13,177 bases of DNA from an uncultured Myxococcales bacterium (lineage in GTDB: Bacteria > Myxococcota_A > Polyangia > Polyangiales > Polyangiaceae). The DNA is taken from contig CALKVG010000030.1 of the NCBI GenBank assembly GCA_937998045.1, positions 1 through 13,177 on the forward strand, read 5' to 3'. Below the pieces are notes generated by a model. That model searched no databases. It saw nothing but the letters and a program-made list of their open reading frames with translations, and had not been told where the DNA came from. The position numbers and the translations under genes are program-made. Below are positions 5,688-13,177 of the stretch, one piece after another; within the stretch, counting starts at the first letter, position 1, and every line of letters starts with the position of its first letter.

Positions 5688-8600
5688 GTGGTCGCTACCC
5701 CACAACCCGACCTCCCTTTTCGCCGCTTGGGCAGGTACGAGGTGCTCGCCCCAATCGCCGAGGGGGGCATGGCGACCGTGTGGCTCGGGCGTCCGATCGA
5801 CGGCTCGGCGCGCTTCGCGGCGCTCAAGGTGATTCGCGCCGAACACGCGCGGAACAAGGACTTCATCGCGATGTTCGTCGACGAGGCCCGGATCGCTTCG
5901 CGGCTCACGCATCCGAACATCGTTCGCCTTTTTGGCCTCGGGCACGACGGCGCGCGGCATTTCCTCGCGATGGAGGTCCTCCGCGGTTGCACGCTCCTCG
6001 GCGCCTGGGAGGCCGCCCGTGCGCGCGGCCTGCGCGTCGCGTACGAGGTCGCGGCCTGGATCGGTGCCCGCATCGCGGACGCGCTCGAACACGCCCACGA
6101 GTTGCGCGGCACCGATGGCTCTCCACAACACGTCGTCCATCGGGACGTGAATCCCTCGAACATCTTCCTCGGTCGGGACGGCACGCCGAAGCTCATCGAC
6201 TTCGGCATCGCAAAGGCGCGGGATCGCATCGCGTCGACGGCCGCCGGCGTCGTCAAGGGCAAGCTGGCGTATCTCTCCCCGGAGCAGACGCACGGCCACC
6301 CCGCCGACCGGCGCGCGGACATTTTCGCCCTGAGCGTCAGTCTGTGGGAGCTCACGCTCGATCGGCGCCTCTTTCGCGAGGACAGCGACGTCGCGACGAT
6401 CCGCCGCGTGCGAGAAGCGCACGTGCCCGACCCAACGACGCTCGCGGTAGATTATCCGCGCGCGCTCGCGGACGCGATCGTCCGCGGCCTCGCGCGCGAC
6501 CCGCGCGAGCGCTGGCAGACTGCGGCGCAGCTGCGCGACGCCCTCGATGCTTTCGTCGCGCAAAGCGCGCGACGCGTCGACGAAGGATCGGTGCGCTCGA
6601 TCGTCGCCGAGCTGCTCGAGGGACACGCGCTCGCCGAGTGGGAGCGGCTCGCGGACGAGCGCGAGGACGAGGCCGATCGGATCCGCGCGTGGGACGACGA
6701 CCGGCAGAAGCTGACGTGGATGCAGGCGTCGGTCGAGACGCTCACGCTGCGGCCGCAGAGCGGCGCGCGCCCACCGGCCGCGGGCGAGGCCGGCCCCGAG
6801 ACGCGCCTGCAAGCGCTGCGGCGGCTGATCGCAGCGCGCGAGCCGCAGCTGCGAGACTCCGCGGATCGCGTGGCCCTCGCCCGTCTGCACCTGGAATCGG
6901 CGATCGTCGAGGAGCTGCTCGGAGATACCGCGACAGCCGCCGCGGAAGCGAAGAAGGCGCTCGACGAGTCGCCGAGCGCCTTCGCGCACTCCGCGCTGCG
7001 AAGGCTCGCCCACTCGCGGGGCGCAGCGCGGTCGCTCGCCTTGCACCTGGACGCCGAGATCGAGATGCTTCCGGCGGACGCGCCCCGCGCGGACCTCCTC
7101 GCCGAGCGCGCCCGCCTGCTCGAAGCGGCGCAGGCCCCGCGGCCGGACGTGCGAGCGGCCTGGGAGCGCGCGCTGGCGGTCGACGCGAAACACCCGGCGG
7201 CCCTGCGAGGCCTGGAAGTAGCGCTCGCCGCCGATCCAGAGGCGCGCGAGGCCCTGAGCGCTCACCTCTTGCGGATGGCCGAGGCCTACGCGGCGGAGCC
7301 CCCGCTCGCTGCCTGGCTTCTCGTCGAGCGGGCGCTCCTCCTGGACCAGGCGCTCGGGCAGCCCGATGCGGCAAAGGGCGCGCTGCAACGCGCGCTGGCT
7401 CTCGACCCCGGGCTCGGACCGGTACGGACCGCGTGCGTCGCCAGCGCGGTCGTGCGCAGGGACGCCGCGTGGTTGGTCTCGCTGCTCGAGGAGGAGGCTT
7501 CGCTCGAGACCGACGAGGCTCGCGCCGCGGTGCTGGAGGTCGAGGCGGGCTGCGTCGCGCGCAGGCGATTGGGCGACGTGGGCCTGGCCATCGCGCTGTT
7601 CGAGCGGGCCGTCGCGCGGTCCGCCGCGCCGCCGTCGGCGAAGCGCCGCGCCCTCGACGACCTCGTGGCACTGCACGAGTCTGCGGGACGGATGAGGGAG
7701 GCGCTCCGCGTCCGCCGGTTGCGCCTGAGCGCGGTCGACGATCCGCGCGTGAAGGCGCACGAGCTCCGCGCGATCGCTGGCGTTCACGACGCTATGGGCG
7801 ACGCCGGCTCGGCGATCACCGCTCTCGAGCAGGCCCTCGCGCTCACGCCGGGCGACACGGCGCTCGCGGAGGCGCTCGACCGGATCCTCGATCGCGAGCT
7901 CATGGCCAAGGAGCGCTCCGTCCTCTGGAGCCGGCTCGCGGTCGGCGCCGAGGGAGCCGAACGGGCGCGCCGGCTCGTGCGCGCAGCGCGCCTCGCCGAA
8001 GCGCACGGCGACCGGGAGCAAGCCGTCCTCCAGCTGCGCGCTGCGCTGGTATCCGACCCGACCTACGAGGAGGCTAGCGACGCGCTGCTCCGGCTGCTGG
8101 CGATCGCCCTGCCGCAACCCTCTGGCGACGACGTGCGCGCCCGGATCGCCGTACACTCCCAAGCAGCCGAGCAGACAGGCGATCCCGCGCGTCGAATCGC
8201 GCACCTCGAGGCCGTCGCGCTCTTGCAAGAGGAGCTTCTCTCCGACGCCGCTGCGGCGGCAGCGACGTACGAGTCGATCCTGCGTGTCGAGCGTCGCCGA
8301 CGCAGCGCCGTCGTAGGCCTCGCGCGGACCGCGGCGCGGGCTGGGGACCTGGGCACGTCCGCCCGGGCTCTCCTCGAAGAGGCGGACACGACGACCGGCG
8401 TCGAGGCGGATGCGCTCCGCCTCCGGGCCGCGGAAGCCCTGCGCGCAGGCGACCCCGAGCGGGCCCTCTCCCTCGTGCGCGACGTGTTGAGTCGCGACCC
8501 TGGTCATGAGGACGCGCGCAGCTTGGAGCAGCGCCTGCACGAGGCGGCAGGGCGCTGGACGCTGGTCGACGCGACCCTCGGCGCGCGGATCGAGCACGCG

Positions 8601-11600
8601 AAGGACGCGCGTACGCGGGTCGAGCTCCTGCTGGCACGCGCCGAGTTGCAGCGTACTTCGCTGCGTGCGCCGATCGATGCCATCGCGTCCCTTCGAGCCG
8701 CGCTCGCGATCGACCCGGGCCACCCGGCGGCGCGCGAAGCCCTGCTCGAGCTCCTCGAGCAGGGCGAGGATCCGCGCGGGCTGCGAGAGAGCGTCGTCGC
8801 GCTCGCCGCCCGAGAGTCGACGCCGGAGGCGCGATCGCGCGCGCTCGCCTTCGCCGCCGAGATCGACGAGTTCGTGCTCGTCGACGACGCGGGAGCCGCA
8901 GACCTCCTCTCGCGCGCGTTTCAGGAGACGCCGACCGATTCGTGGGTGGAGCACCGACGCGAGCGGATCCAGCTCCGCGTCGCCCCGCCTGACGACGGAC
9001 CCACGGGCCTCGAACGCGACGCCGAGATCGCCGAGCGCGAGGTGGAGACGCAATCGGCGTCGGCGCGCTGGTTGCGCGCTCTCGAACGCGCCGCCCGCAT
9101 TTCAGGGGACCTGCCGCGCCTGGCAGACGCTCTCGAACGACAGGCGAGCGCATTCGCCGCCGATTCCCCGCGGATCGGCGCGCTCTGGACGCTGGCTTCG
9201 CTCGTGCAGTGGAGGCTGCCGGTCGACGAGGACGGACCGGTGATCGACCGGATCCTGAAACATGCCCCCTCCGACCGCGCCGCCCTCGACGCGGCGGTGC
9301 GCGGCGCTTTGGCGGGACTGCGACGCGGAGATCCGGCCGCGCGAACTCGAGCCACGAGTGCGCTCCGCGCGCTGGCCAGTCAGCCGGTTGGGAGCGAAAC
9401 CGATCGATGGTGCATCAACCTCGCCGCAGGGCTCGCGCTGGAGCGCGACGAGATCGCGCGAGACGACGACGATAAGGCAGCGCTGGCGCACTACCGCGAG
9501 GCGCTGCGGATCGATCCGCGAACCGTGATCGGGGCGGTCGGGGCGAGCCGGCTGGCTTCCGCCCTCGACGACGTCGAGGCCACGATTGCGGCGTCGATCG
9601 CCCAGGGCGAGATCGCCGCCGAGCCGAGGCAGCGCGCCACGCTGTTGGTCGGCGCTGCAGGCCGCGTGCTCTCGGCGCTCGACCCGCGGATCGGGACGCG
9701 CTCCGAGAGGCTGGCGAGGGCAGGCGATCTCCTCGAGAAGGCGCTCGACGCCGACGCGGAAGCCCTCCCTGCGGTGGGTTTGCTCGTCGCCGTTCGGTCG
9801 GAGGACGGTCAGCGCGACCGGCTCTTGCGCACCCTCCGAAGCGCCTTCGATCGAGCCCAATCGCGAGTCGCGATCGTCCACATCGGCGGCGAGATCGCGC
9901 GCACGGCGTCGCGAGAGCCGACGGAGCGAGGCATCGCGATCGAGTGCCTGCGGCGTGTGCTCTCGGTCGAACGTCGCCACGGGCCGACGCTGCGTGCCCT
10001 CGCGGATCTGTATGTCGCGCAATCCGCGTGGGGCGAGGCCGTCGAGGCGCTCGAATGGCTCGCGGCGAGCGACGATCCGCCGACCGCGAGGCTCGCCGCC
10101 GAGTTCGAGCTCGCGGAGCTGTACGGCCGCGTGCTCGCGCGACCCGCCGACGTCGAGAGGGTGCTCCGAGCGGCGCTCGAAATCGACCCGGCGTCGGTGA
10201 TCGCGCTCCGCAGGCTGCTGGCGCATCTCCGGACGGCAGGCGCCCCGCCCGACCAGCTGGGCGCGCTCCTCGCGAGAATCGGTGACGCAGAGACCGAGCC
10301 GGAGGCCAAGGCGACGGCACTGACCGAGCTGGCGCAAGTCCGGCAAGCGACCGGAGATGCGATGGGCGCCGAGCAGGCGCTCGTCGAGGCGCTGGCGCAG
10401 GCGCCGACGACCGCACGCCTCGCGAGGGTCTTCGACCTCCACGCGGAAGGCACCAGCCAGGCGCACCTCCTGTCCGCTGCGGTCGCGCGCTCGGAGGCGC
10501 TCGATCGGCCTCACCCGCTGGCGTTGGCGGCGCTCGGTCGCCTCGAGGTCGAGACGCTGGGCCGCTGGGCGGACGGCGTAGCGCATCTGCGCGCGGCGGC
10601 GGCCCTCGCACCCACCATGCACGACGCGCGCGCCGCGCTTGCCCTTGGTCTGCTCCGGATGGGAGTCGCCGCCGAAGCCGTCGGGCTGCTTCTGCCCATG
10701 GTCACCGCCGAACCGCGCACGCTGCTCGCGCTGGACGACCCCGCCCGCGCTCTGGCGACGCTCGAGGGGGCGCTGGCCGCGGAGGCTCGCCACGAGGAAG
10801 CGATCGTCGCCCGCGAGCTGCGCGCGCTCTGCGGCGGACTCGACGACGGCTCGCTCGCCGCCCTGCGCGCAAGGCGCATCCAGTTCGACGCGGAGTCTTC
10901 GCCCGCCGCGGTGCTGGGAGCCCAAGTGCTGCGCACGAGCGTCGTGCCGCGCGAAGCCGATTCGTTGCTCCTCGACCTGGCGGCGGCGCTCGCCGGCGCG
11001 GAGGCGAAGCTCTCCGAGCTCCGGCCCGTGTCCGACGATCGACACGGCCCCGCCCGCGATCGACCCGACCTGCAGCGCGTAACGGTCCGCGGACGCGTTG
11101 CGCCCGCCAGCGGCCACCCGGTGCTCGCGTTGCTGCAGCGACTGACGGCGCAATTCGGAACCGGTCGCCCCGAGATCGCCATCGGCGAGCGCGGCGCCGT
11201 CCCCAGGCTCGTCGTCGTGCAGGATGCGGTGTGGATCGCCGTCCCCGCCACGATGCTCGACCTTGCCGAGCCGGACTTGAGCGCGATGCTGGTGCCGCTG
11301 TTCGTGCGGCTGACGCTCGCGGTGCCGTGGCTGGAGGACCACCGGGGCCTCGATGCGCACGCTCTCCTTTGCGGCGCGGCCCGCCTCGTGGTGCCCGGCT
11401 ACGCATCCGAGGGAGCCGACCCCGAACAGTCCGCGCGCGTCGACGAGATGGCGCGTCGCGTCGGCAAGGCTCTGGGGCGACGGCAGAAGAAGGCGCTCGC
11501 CGAGCTCGCCCCTGCGCTGCGCGCGACGCGCGCGCCGACGCCGAAGGACGTCGCGGCCTGGGAGGACGCTGTGCGCCGCACCGAGCTGCGCGCGGCGTTC

Positions 11601-11807
11601 GTGGCGACGGGCGACTTGCTCTCGACGATCGGTGCCGCACGCGCGGCGGACGAACGGCTCGCGCAGGCGACCGCCCAGTTTTCGCCGTCCGCTCTCGGAG
11701 CGACTCTCCTGCAGCCTCAGGCAGGCGACGTCGTGAGGTTCGCGCTCGCTCCCGCGACGACCGCGCTGCGCTGGCGAGCCGGGAGCCTGTGGACCCGGAA
11801 GCACTGA
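5688..11807 (+). CDS. Giant Hanks-type Ser/Thr protein kinase with TPR array
   Basis: A 2039-residue protein. The kinase domain spans about 17-290: a Gly-rich loop (EGGMATVWLG, 25-34), the ATP-binding Lys47 in AALKVI, Glu66, the catalytic loop HRDVNPSN with Asp153 and Asn158, DFG at 171-173, SPE at 197-199 and Asp211. All core residues are present, so it should phosphorylate Ser/Thr. The loop has Asn where HRDLKPxN kinases have Lys; such variants occur in myxobacterial kinases. No transmembrane segment is seen, so it is probably cytoplasmic. From about 380 to 1680 it is an Ala/Leu/Glu-rich helical array with many TPR-like repeats, for example near 491, 561, 709, 778, 925, 999, 1265, 1347, 1491 and 1630, recognisable by cores such as LRAALAIDPGHPAAREAL. 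TPRs usually bind partner proteins. The last 240-290 residues form a separate module that is not TPR and that I cannot name. The GTG at 5688 is the first possible start after an in-frame stop at 5640. The Shine-Dalgarno is weak. Confidence 0.93.
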   Translation: MVATPQPDLPFRRLGRYEVLAPIAEGGMATVWLGRPIDGSARFAALKVIRAEHARNKDFIAMFVDEARIASRLTHPNIVRLFGLGHDGARHFLAMEVLRGCTLLGAWEAARARGLRVAYEVAAWIGARIADALEHAHELRGTDGSPQHVVHRDVNPSNIFLGRDGTPKLIDFGIAKARDRIASTAAGVVKGKLAYLSPEQTHGHPADRRADIFALSVSLWELTLDRRLFREDSDVATIRRVREAHVPDPTTLAVDYPRALADAIVRGLARDPRERWQTAAQLRDALDAFVAQSARRVDEGSVRSIVAELLEGHALAEWERLADEREDEADRIRAWDDDRQKLTWMQASVETLTLRPQSGARPPAAGEAGPETRLQALRRLIAAREPQLRDSADRVALARLHLESAIVEELLGDTATAAAEAKKALDESPSAFAHSALRRLAHSRGAARSLALHLDAEIEMLPADAPRADLLAERARLLEAAQAPRPDVRAAWERALAVDAKHPAALRGLEVALAADPEAREALSAHLLRMAEAYAAEPPLAAWLLVERALLLDQALGQPDAAKGALQRALALDPGLGPVRTACVASAVVRRDAAWLVSLLEEEASLETDEARAAVLEVEAGCVARRRLGDVGLAIALFERAVARSAAPPSAKRRALDDLVALHESAGRMREALRVRRLRLSAVDDPRVKAHELRAIAGVHDAMGDAGSAITALEQALALTPGDTALAEALDRILDRELMAKERSVLWSRLAVGAEGAERARRLVRAARLAEAHGDREQAVLQLRAALVSDPTYEEASDALLRLLAIALPQPSGDDVRARIAVHSQAAEQTGDPARRIAHLEAVALLQEELLSDAAAAAATYESILRVERRRRSAVVGLARTAARAGDLGTSARALLEEADTTTGVEADALRLRAAEALRAGDPERALSLVRDVLSRDPGHEDARSLEQRLHEAAGRWTLVDATLGARIEHAKDARTRVELLLARAELQRTSLRAPIDAIASLRAALAIDPGHPAAREALLELLEQGEDPRGLRESVVALAARESTPEARSRALAFAAEIDEFVLVDDAGAADLLSRAFQETPTDSWVEHRRERIQLRVAPPDDGPTGLERDAEIAEREVETQSASARWLRALERAARISGDLPRLADALERQASAFAADSPRIGALWTLASLVQWRLPVDEDGPVIDRILKHAPSDRAALDAAVRGALAGLRRGDPAARTRATSALRALASQPVGSETDRWCINLAAGLALERDEIARDDDDKAALAHYREALRIDPRTVIGAVGASRLASALDDVEATIAASIAQGEIAAEPRQRATLLVGAAGRVLSALDPRIGTRSERLARAGDLLEKALDADAEALPAVGLLVAVRSEDGQRDRLLRTLRSAFDRAQSRVAIVHIGGEIARTASREPTERGIAIECLRRVLSVERRHGPTLRALADLYVAQSAWGEAVEALEWLAASDDPPTARLAAEFELAELYGRVLARPADVERVLRAALEIDPASVIALRRLLAHLRTAGAPPDQLGALLARIGDAETEPEAKATALTELAQVRQATGDAMGAEQALVEALAQAPTTARLARVFDLHAEGTSQAHLLSAAVARSEALDRPHPLALAALGRLEVETLGRWADGVAHLRAAAALAPTMHDARAALALGLLRMGVAAEAVGLLLPMVTAEPRTLLALDDPARALATLEGALAAEARHEEAIVARELRALCGGLDDGSLAALRARRIQFDAESSPAAVLGAQVLRTSVVPREADSLLLDLAAALAGAEAKLSELRPVSDDRHGPARDRPDLQRVTVRGRVAPASGHPVLALLQRLTAQFGTGRPEIAIGERGAVPRLVVVQDAVWIAVPATMLDLAEPDLSAMLVPLFVRLTLAVPWLEDHRGLDAHALLCGAARLVVPGYASEGADPEQSARVDEMARRVGKALGRRQKKALAELAPALRATRAPTPKDVAAWEDAVRRTELRAAFVATGDLLSTIGAARAADERLAQATAQFSPSALGATLLQPQAGDVVRFALAPATTALRWRAGSLWTRKH

Positions 11808-11814
11808 GCGCGAG

Positions 11815-13158
11815 CTAAGCTGCGCGCCCGAGGGGGGCGCGCTCGAGCCAGCCGGCGAGGTCGTCGAGTGCCCGGCGCGCCATCGCCTCGTAGCGGTAGC
11901 GCTTCTTGAGGCGGCGATCGGCGACCGGCGGCAGCCAGGCCCACGTCACGTTCGACGGCTGGTAGTCCCGAGCGTCCCGCCCGAGGTGGGTGAGCACGCC
12001 GCCCAAGGCCGTCGTCGGAGGCGGAGGGACGATCTCGCGATCGAGCATCGCCTGCGCGAGCATCACCGCGCACACGAAGCCGCAAGCGCAGCTCTCGACG
12101 TATCCTTCGACCCCGGTGATCTGCCCCGCGAGGAAGACGCCCGGCCGCGAGCGCAGCTGCATCCGCGCATCGAGGACGCGCGGGGCGTCGACGAACGTGT
12201 TGCGGTGCACGCTTCCGTACCGGAGGATCTCGGCCTGCTCGAGGCCGGGGATGGTCCGAAACACGCGCCCTTGCTCGGGCCACGTCATGCGAGTCTGAAA
12301 GCCGACGAGGTTGTACGCGGAAGCCGCGCCGTCCTCGGGCCTCAGCTGCACGACCGCGAACGGCCGCTGCCCGGTCCTCGGGTCGACCAGGCCCACCGGC
12401 TTCATCGGTCCGAACGCAAGCGTCATCTCTCCGCGGGCGGCCATCACCTCGATGGGGAGACAACCCTCGAAGTAACGTACCTCCTCGAACGCTCGAGGGG
12501 CGACCTTCTCGGCCGCGACCACGCGGCCGACGAACGCGCGATACGTCGCCTCGTCGAACGGGCAGTTCACGTAGGCCTCGTCGTCGCCGTCTTCGGTGCC
12601 CTTGCCGTAACGCGATTGCTTGAAGACGCGGTCCCAGTCGATCGAGTCTGCGGAGACGATCGGGGCGATCGCGTCGTAGTACGCGAGGTGCGTGCGGCCG
12701 ATGGCGCCGGCGAGGTCCGACGCAAGGGCGTCGCCGGTGAGCGGCCCCGTCGCGACGACCACGGGCGACTGGGGCGTCGCCGGAGGAATCGCCTCGACGA
12801 CGCGCGATTCGAACGCGATGCGCGGGTGGCCGCGCAAGCGCGTCTCGATGGCGGCGGAGAACGCGGCGCGATCGACCGCGAGAGCGCCCCCCGCAGGCAC
12901 TCGCGTTGCGTCGGCGCAGGCCAGGACGAGCGAACCGGCGCGGCGCAGCTCCTCCTTGAGGAGTCCGACCGCATTGCCGAGCGACGCTCCCCGCAACGAG
13001 TTCGAGCAGACGAGCTCGCAAAGCGCGTCGGTCGTCTGCGCCGGCGTACGCGCGACCGGCTTCTGCTCGACCAGGCGCACGCCGATCCCTCGCTGAGCGA
13101 GTTGCCATGCGGCTTCGCACCCGGCGAGGCCGGCGCCGACGACGGTGACCGATGACAT
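11815..13158 (-). CDS. trmFO: TrmFO, folate/FAD-dependent tRNA uracil-54 C5-methyltransferase
   Basis: A 447-residue full-length TrmFO (formerly Gid). It uses methylenetetrahydrofolate and reduced FAD to make ribothymidine at position 54 of the tRNA T-loop in the cytoplasm. Visible signatures are the FAD-binding GAGLAGCEAAWQLA (8-21), CSNSLRG (51-57), DWDRVFKQSRYGKG-type core sequence around 174-187, YFEGCLPIEVMAARG (229-243), SVHRNTFVDAPRVLD (316-330) and the second nucleotide-binding segment GQITGVEGYVESCACG (345-360). Cys51 and Cys233 correspond to the two functionally important cysteines described for B. subtilis TrmFO. The segment after GVEGYVES reads CACGFVC, more Cys-rich than the usual AASG; this has no known consequence. 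The ATG is 19 bases from the window edge, so upstream control is not visible, and no clear Shine-Dalgarno precedes it. The gene converges with the kinase gene, with 7 bp between stop codons. Confidence 0.97.
   Translation of the reverse strand: MSSVTVVGAGLAGCEAAWQLAQRGIGVRLVEQKPVARTPAQTTDALCELVCSNSLRGASLGNAVGLLKEELRRAGSLVLACADATRVPAGGALAVDRAAFSAAIETRLRGHPRIAFESRVVEAIPPATPQSPVVVATGPLTGDALASDLAGAIGRTHLAYYDAIAPIVSADSIDWDRVFKQSRYGKGTEDGDDEAYVNCPFDEATYRAFVGRVVAAEKVAPRAFEEVRYFEGCLPIEVMAARGEMTLAFGPMKPVGLVDPRTGQRPFAVVQLRPEDGAASAYNLVGFQTRMTWPEQGRVFRTIPGLEQAEILRYGSVHRNTFVDAPRVLDARMQLRSRPGVFLAGQITGVEGYVESCACGFVCAVMLAQAMLDREIVPPPPTTALGGVLTHLGRDARDYQPSNVTWAWLPPVADRRLKKRYRYEAMARRALDDLAGWLERAPLGRAA
11822..11842. 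terminator. All-GC hairpin at the kinase/trmFO convergence
   Basis: GCGCGCCC (11822-11829) and GGGCGCGC (11835-11842) form a perfect 8-bp stem of only G and C around a five-base loop. It starts 15 bases after the kinase stop codon and lies within the last codons of trmFO, which is read from the other strand. The position fits a hairpin that ends kinase transcription. No T-run follows on either strand, so it would be a non-canonical terminator or an RNA 3'-end stabiliser. High GC raises the chance of a coincidental stem. Confidence 0.35.
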
Positions 13159-13177
13159 CGATCGCGGTGTAGCATGC

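Noticed and set aside
5661..9053. An 1130-codon open frame on the minus strand opposite the kinase gene
   Set aside because: It is antisense to a well-supported kinase-TPR protein, is extremely Arg-rich, and shows no recognisable domain. Long antisense open frames are expected in high-GC genes where G/C at third positions removes stop codons.
7101..10650. Repeated GCGCTCGAG/CTCGCC-type blocks in the TPR region as DNA repeats
   Set aside because: The similarity is at the protein level (TPR-like helices with biased codons). No long identical DNA repeats were seen and there is no sign of recent duplication.
9102..11804. A 900-codon open frame on the minus strand opposite the 3' half of the kinase gene
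   Set aside because: It has the same GC-driven shadow pattern, is rich in Arg and Gln without domains, and ends where the TPR protein frame is clearly coding.

Overview
The window is a GC-rich fragment (about 70% GC by eye, not computed). It most likely comes from a myxobacterium-like member of Myxococcota, with Polyangiales as the best guess. The grounds are the very high GC, a giant Hanks-type Ser/Thr kinase fused to many TPR repeats with the catalytic loop HRDVNPSN, an FGE-sulfatase-domain lipoprotein with a long Asp/Ala/Gly linker, and a lipoprotein cytochrome with an Ala/Ser/Pro linker. This is family-level inference; no marker gene fixes the taxon. Bases 1-29 are not genomic: they match the Illumina Nextera (Tn5) transposase adapter, so the left edge is a library or assembly artefact.

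Layout, left to right. (1) 30-787, minus: lipoprotein with an FGE-sulfatase/SUMF1-type domain, cut off at the adapter. (2) 837-2453, minus: a MutS-family ATPase that keeps the core/ATPase part but has no room for the mismatch-recognition domain. (3) 2469-4895, minus: Lon protease with an intact catalytic dyad but an unusual N-terminal linker. (4) 5010-5609, minus: dihaem c-type cytochrome lipoprotein. (5) 5688-11807, plus: 2039-residue Ser/Thr kinase-TPR protein, divergent from the cytochrome. (6) 11815-13158, minus: TrmFO, the folate/FAD-dependent tRNA U54 methyltransferase, convergent with the kinase and only 7 bp away.

Genes 3, 2 and 1 run in the same direction with gaps of 15 and 49 bp, so a lon - mutS-like - FGE-lipoprotein transcription unit is plausible. 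The cytochrome lies 114 bp upstream of lon. Non-coding DNA is scarce: the gaps are 49, 15, 114, 78 and 7 bp, plus 19 bp at the right edge. No stretch over 300 bases lacks a gene. I see no tRNA, rRNA, CRISPR array, insertion sequence or attachment site.

The most notable non-coding signals are a perfect 24-bp palindrome that includes the first base of the lon start codon, a pseudoknot-capable arrangement at the lon/mutS-like junction, and an all-GC hairpin at the kinase/trmFO convergence. I do not see a clear new multi-gene system. The parts most worth following are the giant kinase-TPR protein with its unassigned C-terminal module, and the lon/MutS-like pair with its unusual junctions.
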